From JACKAF01 sp041391485 (GTDB lineage: Bacteria > Bdellovibrionota > FAC87 > UBA2466 > JACKAF01): a stretch of 64,000 nucleotides of DNA. The position numbers were made by a program, and so were the translations under genes. Below, in pieces: positions 35,649 through 44,170 of the stretch (positions within the stretch are counted from its first letter, which is position 1; every line of letters starts with the position of its first letter). The stretch is taken from the NCBI GenBank assembly GCA_041391485.1, contig JAWKNY010000009.1:47893-111892 (forward strand), read 5' to 3'. The notes under the pieces were generated by a model. That model was not told where the DNA came from and did no database searches. It saw only the letters and a program-made list of their open reading frames with translations.

Positions 35649-36617
35649 GTGCCGCGTTGGAAACCTGCGCTGGCGGGGATTCTCTGTTTTTTGATGACGG
35701 CTTGTGTCTCTCCGGACGGAAACAGGACGGGGATTGTACTTCCGCCTGAACCTGAAGTGAGCGTGCCCAATTTCAAAAACGTGGAGACCGTGAAGGTGAC
35801 TGAGATCGAGACTGTCGAACCGGTTAAGGTCAAAGCGACCAAAAAGAAATCCAAAAAAACTTCCAAAGCTAAAGATGCCCCTGAGGCCAAACCCGTTCGA
35901 GTTTTCGCATTTGAAGATCTTCCTTTTGAGATCGGCGAGCAGATGGTTTTGCAGTTGAGCTGGACCATGCTTCCGGCGGGTTCCGCCATTTTGGAAGTGG
36001 GCTCTGGTGAGATGGTAGGCGGCCGCCCGACGATCAAGCTCAGCGGCAGAGTGCTCTCTTCGCGTATTGTGGATACCATCTACCACGTCGATAACCGGGT
36101 TGAGACCTTGGTGGATCGGGAAGCGCTCATTCCCTACCGTTTTGTTCTTTCCATGCTGGAGACGCACCAGAACAAGGAAACTCGCGTAAAATTTGATCAT
36201 GTTCGCAAAGTCGCGCATTACCAGGCCGATCGAAAATCCCAGAAGTGGGGAAATCAAGTCGATGATCGCCAGGATGGTATTCAGCCATTCTCGCAAGACA
36301 TGTTCAGCGCCGTCTATTACGCACGAACACTGAAATACGAAATGGGTCGGACAGAGCACTTCCCGATTTACGAGAATGGGAAGAACCTTGAGGTCGGTCT
36401 GACCCCAGTTGGAAGAGAAGTCGTCACTACTGGCGTAGGCGCTTTCCAGTGTTGGAAACTTAAGCTTTCACTGAAAGTAAACAATGTGCTGAGCCCCACG
36501 GGGGACGTTTTCCTATGGTTGAGTGACGACCATAAGAAGTATGTAGTGAAGTTTGAAGCGGCCATTAAGATCGGTTCGCTCAACGGCATATTGACGGAGA
36601 TTCGGGAACGTAAGTGA
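35649..36617 (+). CDS. DUF3108 domain lipoprotein, in frame with the upstream acyltransferase
   Basis: About 322 residues from GTG 35649. A signal-like segment KPALAGILCFLMTACVSPDG has a lipobox (LMTAC), then comes a Val/Glu/Lys-rich linker (KVKATKKKSKKTSKAKDA). The DUF3108 domain begins near EDLPFEIGEQMVLQLSWT and includes YHVDNRVETLVD, LIPYRFVLSMLETHQNKETR and VFLWLSDDHKKYVVKFEA. DUF3108 proteins are periplasmic, of unknown function. Because no stop separates it from the acyltransferase, it is either a true fusion or an internal start on the same frame; the intact lipobox favours an internal start. Confidence 0.75.
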   Translation: MPRWKPALAGILCFLMTACVSPDGNRTGIVLPPEPEVSVPNFKNVETVKVTEIETVEPVKVKATKKKSKKTSKAKDAPEAKPVRVFAFEDLPFEIGEQMVLQLSWTMLPAGSAILEVGSGEMVGGRPTIKLSGRVLSSRIVDTIYHVDNRVETLVDREALIPYRFVLSMLETHQNKETRVKFDHVRKVAHYQADRKSQKWGNQVDDRQDGIQPFSQDMFSAVYYARTLKYEMGRTEHFPIYENGKNLEVGLTPVGREVVTTGVGAFQCWKLKLSLKVNNVLSPTGDVFLWLSDDHKKYVVKFEAAIKIGSLNGILTEIRERK

Positions 36618-37381
36618 GCGGGATATCAGCAGTTGTGATTACCCGAAACGAGGCCGGTAACATTGAACGGTGCCTTCAGAGTCTCTCCTTTTGTGACGAG
36701 ATTATCGTCGTAGATTCACATAGCGATGACGGGACGCGGGAACTGGCGGGAAAGTACACGGAAAAGGTCTATACGCGAGACTGGAGTGGTTACGCCGATC
36801 AAAAAAATTATGCAGTCGGGCTTTGCCAGAATGACTGGGTCCTTTCCGTCGATGCAGACGAACAGGTTACTGACGAACTTCGAAGCGAGATTTTGACGAA
36901 ACTGCAGAATGCCAGCAACGCTTGTGTCGCCTATACCGTACCCCGCAAGACCATTCACTCAGGACGATGGATACGTCATGGGGGTTGGTACCCGAACCGC
37001 TTAATTCGCTTCTTCAAAAAATCCAGTGGAGAGTGGGTCGGATCTGAAATTCATGAACGCTGGCAACCGGCGGGAGGCGTTGAGGATCTTCAGGGACACT
37101 TGAAGCACTATTCGTTTACCAGTTTTGCGGACCAGGTGGCGCGCAACAATCACTATTCGACTTTAGGGGCCGAGCTGCTGCGCCGTCAGGGGAAAAAACC
37201 TTCGATCGTCAAAATGATCCACAAGCCATTTTGGAAATTCGTAGAAACTTATTTTATAAAGCGCGGTTTTTTAGATGGGGTGCCGGGCTTTATTATTGCC
37301 ATTTCCGCTGCTTACTCTGTATTTATGAAATGGGCCAAGTTGTGGGAAATGGACCGACGTGAAGCGCAAGGCAAAATCTAA
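36614..37381 (+). CDS. Glycosyltransferase family 2, WaaE/KdtX-like
   Basis: GT-A transferase, probably for lipopolysaccharide core. Begins ISAVVITRNEAGNIERCLQS with FCDEIIVVDSHSDDGTRELA. WSGYADQKNYAV and WVLSVDADEQVTDELRSEI give the DxD-like metal site. GGWYPNRLIRFFKK and SGEWVGSEIHERWQ follow, as in the WaaE glucosyltransferases of core synthesis; the C-terminus has a hydrophobic stretch. GTG 36614 overlaps the upstream stop as GTGA; cmk overlaps its end. Confidence 0.88.
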   Translation: MSGISAVVITRNEAGNIERCLQSLSFCDEIIVVDSHSDDGTRELAGKYTEKVYTRDWSGYADQKNYAVGLCQNDWVLSVDADEQVTDELRSEILTKLQNASNACVAYTVPRKTIHSGRWIRHGGWYPNRLIRFFKKSSGEWVGSEIHERWQPAGGVEDLQGHLKHYSFTSFADQVARNNHYSTLGAELLRRQGKKPSIVKMIHKPFWKFVETYFIKRGFLDGVPGFIIAISAAYSVFMKWAKLWEMDRREAQGKI

Positions 37382-38096
37382 ACGCACGACAAAGACGAAA
37401 TCTCGACCGGCGAAGTCTAAAGGGTACATTGTTACCATCGACGGCCCCTCGGGTGCGGGCAAGTCCACCGTCAGCCGATTGTTGGCGGATCAGCTGGACG
37501 GCAAACTCCTAGATACCGGCGCGATGTACCGCAGCGTTGCTTACTACGCCCTCAAAGAAGGCGCCGCCACCAAAGATGACTTTGGAACCATAGCGAGGCG
37601 TCTGAAATTCACCGAAGGCCGGAAGCCGGGCTCTATCCTGGTGAATGGCGAAAACCTGGGAAAGAAGCTCCGAACCGAAAAAGTTTCTGCGATGGCCTCG
37701 TGGGTAAGTAAGTACAAAGAGGTTCGCGACGTCATGACTAAAAAGCAGCGCGAGTTAGGGACCTTGTGGGCCAAGCAAAAGCCCGTCATCGTGGAAGGGC
37801 GTGATATCGGGACGGTGGTTTTTCCTGGAACGAACAACATCCATAAATTTTTTGTCACGGCCAATGCGAAGGAGCGTGCGCGACGACGCCAGTCCGAACT
37901 GCGCAAGATGGGAGACAAAAAGGTAACGGTTTCCGCGGTTTTGCTCAAACAAGCCCACCGCGATCGCCAGGACTCCACACGCAAGCTCGCACCTCTTTCC
38001 AAGTCCAAGCACACCATCGTCGTGAATACCTCAGGCAAGAGTGTGAATGAGGTCGTCGACTTTATTCTGGCCCGCCTTAGTAAAGAACGCCGCTGA
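37359..38096 (+). CDS. cmk: Cytidylate kinase with Lys/Arg-rich N-terminal extension
   Basis: Phosphorylates CMP and dCMP. After a basic leader of about 22 residues (KRKAKSKRTTKTKSRPAKSK) comes the P-loop VTIDGPSGAGKSTVSRLLAD, then LLDTGAMYRSVAYYAL, VIVEGRDIGTVVFPG and KFFVTANAKERARRRQSELR; DSTRKLAPLSK is near the end. The basic leader is unusual for Cmk; the only upstream start is GTG 37359 inside the glycosyltransferase gene. Last gene of the lipid A/core unit. Confidence 0.92.
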   Translation: MKRKAKSKRTTKTKSRPAKSKGYIVTIDGPSGAGKSTVSRLLADQLDGKLLDTGAMYRSVAYYALKEGAATKDDFGTIARRLKFTEGRKPGSILVNGENLGKKLRTEKVSAMASWVSKYKEVRDVMTKKQRELGTLWAKQKPVIVEGRDIGTVVFPGTNNIHKFFVTANAKERARRRQSELRKMGDKKVTVSAVLLKQAHRDRQDSTRKLAPLSKSKHTIVVNTSGKSVNEVVDFILARLSKERR

Positions 38097-38136
38097 CCAG
38101 TTGCGTTGCCCGCGCACAACATGGTAGCCAGAAGTC

Positions 38137-39106
38137 ATGCAGAAACTCGCTTTGGTTGTAGCTCTTTGGTCCACTATGGTTTTAGCCAACTTGGTGGAAA
38201 AGGATTTTTCCGTCCCCCTATCCGTTCGGGGTTGTCTGGGGACTTGGGCCCTAGGGGATTTGGATCAACGGGTTTACAGCGTGGGACCGGAAAGACCTTC
38301 CATCCATGTGGTCTACTCCCACGGTTTTTCCGATCACCGTAGAGGCAATCGGGCTTTGTATGAGGTGCTCGCCACCGAGGCTTTGGTGCGGACCAGTGTT
38401 CCCGAACTTCCCTTTCACGGAGATAGTCGCGGTTCGTGGGCTCAGCGCTTGATGCCGCTAAAAACGATAGATCATTTTTCCAACCTGGCGGATCAGACAC
38501 AAAAAGTTTTGGGCGTGCTGGAGGAAGACGACGAAGAGCTTCGCAAGGTCAACATTGTTCGAGCCGGTTGGTCTACGGGCGGGCTTCTTGCTCTATACGA
38601 AATGGTGCACGCGGAACACCGGGATTTAACTAGAAAGTATTCTGCAGCGATGTTTTATGCGCCCGGTCTCGCGGTGAAACCTGTGCTTTGGGTAACACCG
38701 CAGAGCTTGGTCGAAGATCCCACTTGGTTGTCTTACGCGCCGGTCCCACGTTCACCAATGCTTCGTCCCTACTTCGCTGCACACCTTGTGGGTACGAGTT
38801 TGTATGTACAGCGGCAGAAATACCCGACCGCCATTCCAACGCTTGTGGTTTTAGGGGACGACGAAAAAGATACGTACGTTGGCAATGCAAAAACGCGCTT
38901 GGTTCTTGGCGCAAATCGAAAATGGCGCCAAAGTTTGGTTGGTGAATACGCCCTACCAGCATGGAGTCGCCTTTCACGACGATGTCCAAAAGCTCAGCGC
39001 TCGATTTCTCAACGGTTTGTTAAGTGGAAGTATTGCCGACAGCCTTGGGCGCGGGCCCGGGCTTTATTCTATTCGGGATTTTGACAACTTAGAAAATCGC
39101 CCCTGA
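38137..39106 (+). CDS. Alpha/beta hydrolase, exported, one frameshift
   Basis: Serine hydrolase of the S33/lysophospholipase type with a signal peptide (QKLALVVALWSTMVLANLVE). Motifs: VVYSHGFSDHRRGNRALYEV (oxyanion region), ELPFHGDSRG and nucleophile RAGWSTGGLLALYEM; the Asp is probably in VVLGDDEKDTYVG and the His in TPYQHGVAFHDD. Near 38890 the frame shifts by one; the corrected end reads AWFLAQIENGAKVWLVNTPY and stops at 39106. Substrate unknown. It sits 40 bases after cmk and may belong to the same transcript. Confidence 0.82.
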
Positions 39107-39115
39107 GGACGCCAA

Positions 39116-39433
39116 TTAGTCGTCTTCTTTTTTCTTGTTCTCTAGAGCTGACATGCTTTCTTGTGCCGCACTGGTCATGCGCTTGAGCTCGTCCTCGTAG
39201 TGTCGGAGGATCGTCTGTTCCATGTTGTTTCGCATGTCACTATTAAGCGGGTGAGCGATATCTCGGAAGGTTCCGTCCTTACGTTTCTTACTGGGCATGG
39301 CCACGAAGAGCCCCGTATTCCCGTTAATGATTTTTAGGTCACGAACGACAAAACAGTTATCGAAAATAACGGTGACGTATGCTTTTAATCTTTCTTCGTT
39401 TACCGGGAAAACTTTTACTTCGGTGATTTCCAT
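39116..39433 (-). CDS. spoVG: SpoVG family RNA-binding regulator
   Basis: A 105-residue SpoVG protein, clear over its whole length: EITEVKVFPVNEERLKAYVT, VIFDNCFVVRDLKIINGNTG, LFVAMPSKKRKDGTFRDIAH and PLNSDMRNNMEQTILRHYED. SpoVG proteins bind RNA or DNA and act as global regulators in several phyla, including non-spore-formers. The acidic tail (ALENKKKEDD) is variable. It follows ispE by 29 bases on the same strand, an arrangement also known in Firmicutes. Confidence 0.96.
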   Translation of the reverse strand: MEITEVKVFPVNEERLKAYVTVIFDNCFVVRDLKIINGNTGLFVAMPSKKRKDGTFRDIAHPLNSDMRNNMEQTILRHYEDELKRMTSAAQESMSALENKKKEDD

Positions 39434-39462
39434 GGTGTTCTCCGTGTTTTGAATCCAACGTA

Positions 39463-40290
39463 CTACTCATCAGAGTAAGAATTCACTAGGACGCTCCTAC
39501 AGCTCTCCCATCGGCAGGTATCCAGAAATTCTTTATCGATTTTCTTTTCAAAAACCGCAAAACACGTCGACCCGGTGCCCGAGACGCCCGCGTAGAGGCT
39601 GGGCAACTCACGTAATGTTTGGAGAATATTAGCAATAGCGGGGTATTCCGACACGATGGCGGGTTCCAAATCGTTGCGAGCCTGGGACAGGTAAAGCTTC
39701 AAGTTGTCGCCGGTTAAGAGCCCATTTTCGAAGGGGCGCTGGGAAGCAGAGAAGGCACTTGGAAGTTGCCGGTAAGCGGCAAAGATTCTTTCCGTAGGGA
39801 TGTGAAAGTCCGGGAGCACGAGTAAAAAACTTAGGCCCTCCAGGCCCTCGCATTTCAGTGGAGCGATTTTTTCACCGGTGCCGGTTACCCAGCTTGGGCG
39901 TGGATTCAGAAAGAAGGGAACGTCCGCGCCCAAGGTTGCCCATGTCGCCGGCGGTGACTTAGGGGCTAGGACCCTGAGGACGGTGCCTGCATTCGACGAG
40001 CCCCCCCCTAACCCCGCTCCCAGCGGGATTCGCTTCTCGACCCGTATCTTCCATGTTCCCAGGCCGGCCTTTTCGCAAGCACGAGAAACCAAGTTTTCCG
40101 ACGAGCCAGGGAATTTGCCGAGGTTACTCTCCCCGCTCATTTCCAAATCGAAGCGGTCCGACTCCTCTATCTCTATGGAGTCGCAAAGGTCGATGGGCCA
40201 GAACAAGCTCTCGATGAGGTGGTACTGCTTTGCATCCCGCCCGACGATCGAGAGGCCGAGATTCAACTTGGCGGGAGATTTCAAAACCAT
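39463..40290 (-). CDS. ispE: 4-diphosphocytidyl-2-C-methyl-D-erythritol kinase IspE
   Basis: GHMP kinase of the MEP isoprenoid pathway. The 275-residue protein begins VLKSPAKLNLGLSIVGRDAK and has the ATP motif RIPLGAGLGGGSSNAGTVLR. GADVPFFLNPRPSWVTGTGE follows, with LRNDLEP-like ARNDLEPAIVSEYPAIANIL and a C-terminal GVSGTGSTCFAVF. Upstream of spoVG. The MEP route is therefore used here. Confidence 0.95.
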   Translation of the reverse strand: MVLKSPAKLNLGLSIVGRDAKQYHLIESLFWPIDLCDSIEIEESDRFDLEMSGESNLGKFPGSSENLVSRACEKAGLGTWKIRVEKRIPLGAGLGGGSSNAGTVLRVLAPKSPPATWATLGADVPFFLNPRPSWVTGTGEKIAPLKCEGLEGLSFLLVLPDFHIPTERIFAAYRQLPSAFSASQRPFENGLLTGDNLKLYLSQARNDLEPAIVSEYPAIANILQTLRELPSLYAGVSGTGSTCFAVFEKKIDKEFLDTCRWESCRSVLVNSYSDE

Positions 40291-40543
40291 CTATCGGATA
40301 TGCCCTAGGGACCCCGAAAAAGCTAGCCACCTGCCCAAAGCTTCGGCATCTGTTGTATTCCATCAGACTACGGCTGATTCGCAGCCTACATAATCTTTCC
40401 GCACGAGCCTATGACGCGCTTTGGCGTCCAACCGTCAAAATGGGTGACAAAAACGCCCCGCACGCCCCTTAAAAACACCTTTAATATCAATAGCTTGTTA
40501 GCGCCCTTCCAGGCATGAAATTTGTATTTCTTAGGTGGTCAGC

Positions 40544-40563
40544 GGTCCCTTTTTGAGGGGACC
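40544..40563 (+). other. Hairpin and repeated AGGGGA in the ispE to 40585 gap
   Basis: The 294-base gap 40291-40584 holds no gene that I can see. GGTCCC (40544-40549) pairs with GGGACC (40558-40563) around a T-rich loop. Three AGGGGA copies lie between this stem and the ATG at 40585; the last one is the ribosome site. Part of the hairpin could hide or expose ribosome-binding sequence. Confidence 0.35.
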
Positions 40564-40584
40564 AGGGGATTTTTAGGGGACTCA

Positions 40585-40860
40585 ATGCGCGGCAAGCTGC
40601 AGTACATTTATAGCATCGGCGTCTTTGTGGGAGTGCTACTTAGCTCCTACATGATGATGAATCATGACGGAAACTCCCGTCTGCCGCTGCTTATCTTTCA
40701 AGGCACCCAAGATGGCCGTCCCACTCAAGCCTCTGTCGTAGATCCGAGTGTGGATCAGCTTTTTGAATTTGAGGAAGCCCTTTCCAACCAGGTTCTCGAC
40801 GAGAAGCCGCAACGCGAGCCTACCACCAAGCAGCCGACCCTTATCGTCATTCCTGAGTAG
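40585..40860 (+). CDS. Small membrane-anchored hypothetical protein
   Basis: A 91-residue protein, unrecognised. One N-terminal hydrophobic helix (YIYSIGVFVGVLLSSYMMMN) anchors it, followed by a polar domain with acidic patch (PSVDQLFEFEEALSNQVLDE) and a Pro/Thr-rich end (TTKQPTLIVIPE). AGGGGA lies just upstream of ATG. The next gene is lpxH, 40 bases downstream on the same strand. Confidence 0.55.
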   Translation: MRGKLQYIYSIGVFVGVLLSSYMMMNHDGNSRLPLLIFQGTQDGRPTQASVVDPSVDQLFEFEEALSNQVLDEKPQREPTTKQPTLIVIPE

Positions 40861-40900
40861 GCATTTGGCAAAGCCCGCTTGCGCGTGGTACCAAGGTTAG

Positions 40901-41641
40901 ATGACTGCCGTTTTCCTTTCGGACGTCCATTTGCAGGATGCTTCGAGCGTCAAATCAAAAATAGTGATTCGCTTCCTGCAAGAACAGGCGAGCCGCTTTG
41001 AATCGATCTTCATCATGGGAGATTTTTTTGATGTGTGGCCCGCAACCAGCCCATACTTGATAGAGAAGTTTGACCCCGTTTTGAGTGTTTTACGCAACTT
41101 GGTGAAATGCGGGCACCAAGTACACTATTTCGAAGGGAACCACGATTTTCATTTGGGCGAGTACTTCTCCAACGAAATCGGGATTCAAGTTTACCCCGAA
41201 CCGGCGTCCGTGGAATGGGCCGGCAAAAAAATCTATTTGGCGCATGGAGATTTGGGCAACCCCAAAGAGTTGGGTTATCGGGTGTTGCGTTATGTCCTTC
41301 GGCGTCCCCTCACCAAATTCTTGATTCAGAAGACGCCACAACAGTGGGTTTACGATCTCGGCAAGCGCGGCTCCACCATGAGCCGTGATTATCAAATGAA
41401 ATCCAAAAAGCGAGAGGCCGCCATTCGAGAGATTTACCGATCGTCGGCCCGGCGCATCTTAGAAACGGGCTATGACGTCGTTCTAATGGGGCACACCCAC
41501 ATCCCTGATGATTACACGATGGACCTGGGCGCAAAATCCGGTCGGTACATCAATACCGGCGACTGGGTAAAACACTTTAGTTATGTTGAGTTTGACGGCC
41601 AGGAATTCTATACTAGGACGCATCCGGTAAAAAGCCTCTGA
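40901..41641 (+). CDS. lpxH: UDP-2,3-diacylglucosamine pyrophosphatase LpxH
   Basis: Calcineurin-like phosphoesterase that makes lipid X from UDP-2,3-diacylglucosamine. Metal motifs in order: TAVFLSDVHLQD, IMGDFFDVWPA, YFEGNHDFHLGEYF, YLAHGDLGN and VLMGHTHIPDDYTM with NTGDWVKHFSYV. About 246 residues, as in LpxH. It lies 5 kb from the main lipid A operon but completes the pathway between LpxD and LpxB (with LpxC missing from view). Confidence 0.92.
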   Translation: MTAVFLSDVHLQDASSVKSKIVIRFLQEQASRFESIFIMGDFFDVWPATSPYLIEKFDPVLSVLRNLVKCGHQVHYFEGNHDFHLGEYFSNEIGIQVYPEPASVEWAGKKIYLAHGDLGNPKELGYRVLRYVLRRPLTKFLIQKTPQQWVYDLGKRGSTMSRDYQMKSKKREAAIREIYRSSARRILETGYDVVLMGHTHIPDDYTMDLGAKSGRYINTGDWVKHFSYVEFDGQEFYTRTHPVKSL

Positions 41642-41655
41642 GAGGTTACCATCAC

Positions 41656-42963
41656 ATGTCGACTCAACTTGCACCTGTATCTCTGGACTATTGCGCGCAC
41701 CCAGCGCACGAGTGGCCCGGTCTTTTGGACGAAGCCCGACGCGCCGGACACAAGACGGTTCAAAGTCATGTGTTCTGGGGTGTGCACGAAACCGCGCCAC
41801 GCATGTGCGACTTTTCGCGCGCCTCGCAGCGTGGCCTGGAGCGTTTTCTCAATTTAGTAAAAGAACGTGGAATGGAAATCGAGCTGCGCTTTGGTTTTCC
41901 TCCAGGCCCCAAGACTTTTCCCAATTGGGTTTGGGGAGCAGAAGATCACGCGCTCATTCCTTTGGTTTTTTGGCAAAAAACACTAGGCGGCTTTGCCTTC
42001 ACAAAAGTCCCCAGCATCCGCAATAAGATTCTCTTTGATGGCTACTTGAACTTTTTGCGAGAGTGCTTCGCACTTCTAGAGCTCTATATCGATGATTCGC
42101 AAACAGTTAGAGAGATCTTCCTTGATTTCGGGGTCTACGGATCGGATGCCACATTGGTGGACCCGGAAGTTGTTCCAAATTTGTTGAAGCAGCGTTACGG
42201 CCGGATTGACAACTTGAACACTTGTTACGGAACGGGCTTCCACGATTTTTCCATCCTGGAATCCAAAGCGGGCTTTAGACTTTTATTCGATCGAAGGCCG
42301 TGGCTCGCGGCGTTTGATTACCGGTGGTGCCGATCGCAACAACTCGTTTCTTACTGGGACCCGATCGCCAAACTCGCCAAGGAAAGCCGCCTTTCGCGCT
42401 ACATGCGATCTTCGTTGCACGACCAGGCCAGGGATTTGGGCGCTGCTCCTTGGGTTTTGGGCTTTGATAGCATTCACATCGATTCCATCGGAGAGGCGGA
42501 ATTTCCTATCGCCGTTGAGGGACGTTTCCACTCGTCCACCTTGCACGCTTTCAAGTTGTGGGAGTCTTTAAAAGAGCAGGCCGTCTCGAATGGAATCGGG
42601 TGGTGTTTGTTACCCCTCTGGGAGGAAGCCGGATTTGATTCGGACACGTTGCTGGTGGTTGCCTCGGGAAAATACCTAGCGCGGGCTACGTTTCAGTCCA
42701 TCCATAGGCATTTGGATCAAGGCGGACACGTGCTCTTCCCATTCGGGCTCGCGCAGTACAACGAAGGCATGAACACCTACAAATGGCCGTCCCGTTGTGA
42801 GCCGTTGATAGTCGGCGGGCGCAGTGAGGTGCTTCGACTGGAACATGGAAATGGCTCCGTTTGGGTGCCGTCCCAACCCATCGTAGAAGGCGCGTGGGAT
42901 CAGATTTCCCAGCTTGCTAACTTTATTGTGGGCAGAAAGGAGCGCCACCTTGGAACCCATTAA
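41656..42963 (+). CDS. Divergent glycoside-hydrolase-like (clan GH-A type) protein
   Basis: A 435-residue protein with resemblance to GH42/GH35 TIM barrels. KTVQSHVFWGVHETAPRMCD with LERFLNLVKERGMEIELRFG recalls the early strands of those enzymes, and LLKQRYGRIDNLNTCYGTGF the GH42 helix after strand 4. The usual catalytic Asn-Glu is not evident: the matching stretch reads FLDFGVYGSDA. Strand-like FGLAQYNEG and a C-terminal domain (about 310-435) resemble the GH42 trimerisation or Rossmann-like domain (LLVVASGKYLAR). No signal peptide. Substrate, if any, unknown; activity uncertain. Coupled to the gene at 42950. Confidence 0.6.
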   Translation: MSTQLAPVSLDYCAHPAHEWPGLLDEARRAGHKTVQSHVFWGVHETAPRMCDFSRASQRGLERFLNLVKERGMEIELRFGFPPGPKTFPNWVWGAEDHALIPLVFWQKTLGGFAFTKVPSIRNKILFDGYLNFLRECFALLELYIDDSQTVREIFLDFGVYGSDATLVDPEVVPNLLKQRYGRIDNLNTCYGTGFHDFSILESKAGFRLLFDRRPWLAAFDYRWCRSQQLVSYWDPIAKLAKESRLSRYMRSSLHDQARDLGAAPWVLGFDSIHIDSIGEAEFPIAVEGRFHSSTLHAFKLWESLKEQAVSNGIGWCLLPLWEEAGFDSDTLLVVASGKYLARATFQSIHRHLDQGGHVLFPFGLAQYNEGMNTYKWPSRCEPLIVGGRSEVLRLEHGNGSVWVPSQPIVEGAWDQISQLANFIVGRKERHLGTH

Positions 42964-43696
42964 GTCCAGGTACCGCCAGGAACCCCTATCGCAAAAAGAA
43001 AAGCAGCAGTTTCTGGAGCTGTGTGGCCTCGCCCGGCTGGAGTTTGATTTTCGAGAGTATCTCGACGGCACCTTGGCGCGTCTTCGCCGCGTGCGGAGTA
43101 CAGCGGTTCAGCACTGTGTTTTGGATCCGGGGCCCAGCGGGCTTCCCGAGTTGTCCGTGCGTTACCCCGCGCTTCCGGCCGTCCAATCGCTAAAGAAGCT
43201 GGAGATGGATCTCTGGCAATGGCTGCTACCGGAGCCGTACTGTCAGCTGTCGTTACTTTTCTGCCCGCCTCCGGGCGTTGGCATCGAGTATAGCCCCGAG
43301 GGCTTTTCTGAGGAGCTGCAGCGGTTGCACCGCTCGTTTGAGCAGCTCGAATCCCACCTGGTCATGGCCGAAAGCACGGTCCTTTGTGTCAGCACGCCGG
43401 CCCGCCACGGCGCTTGGCTGGTACAGTCGGTCCGCCACCGAATCACGCATGTAGGGACCGATCCGCGGCTCGCTAATCTTCCCGCCGCCCACGCGTCGGG
43501 CGCGCTGACGGCGGACACTTTGCGAAACCTGATGGGCGTGAATTCGCAATATTGTGAGTTAGTTATCGATCCCTCGGCTTCCAGTGCCGTGGCCCACTTC
43601 GTCGCCCAGGTCGAAGACTTAGTCCGCAACCCGGTGTCCCGTGTGGGGGGACCGCCACGCGACGGCTTTGCCTCCAGTTATGAATTGGGGTTGTAA
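42950..43696 (+). CDS. Hypothetical protein coupled to the GH-like gene
   Basis: About 248 residues from TTG 42950, chosen because AAAGGAG lies 8 bases upstream. Not recognised. Soluble, with helical N-terminal part (QEPLSQKEKQQFLELCGLAR), a motif-like YCQLSLLFCPPPGVGIEY and a C-terminal Rossmann-like half (MAESTVLCVSTPARHGAWLV, CELVIDPSASSAVAHFVAQV). It overlaps the end of the GH-like gene by 14 bases, so the two are translationally coupled. Confidence 0.65.
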   Translation: MEPIKSRYRQEPLSQKEKQQFLELCGLARLEFDFREYLDGTLARLRRVRSTAVQHCVLDPGPSGLPELSVRYPALPAVQSLKKLEMDLWQWLLPEPYCQLSLLFCPPPGVGIEYSPEGFSEELQRLHRSFEQLESHLVMAESTVLCVSTPARHGAWLVQSVRHRITHVGTDPRLANLPAAHASGALTADTLRNLMGVNSQYCELVIDPSASSAVAHFVAQVEDLVRNPVSRVGGPPRDGFASSYELGL

Positions 43697-43780
43697 AAGC
43701 CCCTAGCCACTGCTATCTCTTACGCTACCTTGCTCAATTTTGGGCCTGGGCAATAACGCCCTGACCATAAGGAGGAAAAC

Positions 43781-44170
43781 ATGCCCACTGCCGTTCAGCG
43801 CAGTTACGAAACTGTATATATTCTTGATCCCGGCATCAGCGATGGCGATGCGACCACTATCCACGAGAAGATCGATAGTGTGATCGCCAAATTCCAAGGG
43901 AAATTGGACGTTCGCGATGACTGGGGCACGCGCCAAATGGCGTACCCGATCAACGATCGCAGCACTGGCAAGTACTGCATCATCAACTACACCGGGACTC
44001 CCGGAGTCGTTGCCGAGATCGAGCGCCATTTCAAGATTCTTCCCAATGTGATCCGCTACGCCACTGTGCTGGTGGAAGAGGGTTACGATTACTCCAAGGT
44101 CAAAAAGCAGATCAAGACCGGCGAGGAAGAGTACAAGAAGAGTCGCGAACAGCGTGCAAAACGCAACTAG
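43781..44170 (+). CDS. rpsF: 30S ribosomal protein S6
   Basis: Ribosomal platform protein binding with S18. The 129-residue protein begins PTAVQRSYETVYILDPGISD; WGTRQMAYPINDRSTGKYCI is the typical middle segment and a basic tail (KKSREQRAKRN) ends it. A strong ribosome site (AAGGAGG) precedes ATG 43781. First gene of rpsF-ssb/priB-rpsR-DUF2232-rplI; its end overlaps the next start by 17 bases. Confidence 0.95.
   Translation: MPTAVQRSYETVYILDPGISDGDATTIHEKIDSVIAKFQGKLDVRDDWGTRQMAYPINDRSTGKYCIINYTGTPGVVAEIERHFKILPNVIRYATVLVEEGYDYSKVKKQIKTGEEEYKKSREQRAKRN

Noticed and set aside
35145..36359. Long minus-strand frame (404 codons) opposite the acyltransferase and DUF3108 genes
   Set aside because: The plus strand carries clear LpxL and DUF3108 homology; the minus frame is His/Arg-rich and matches nothing recognisable.
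40511..40525. Sigma-54-like GG...GT spacing upstream of the small membrane protein
   Set aside because: The -12 element is not GC and the flanking bases are poor matches.
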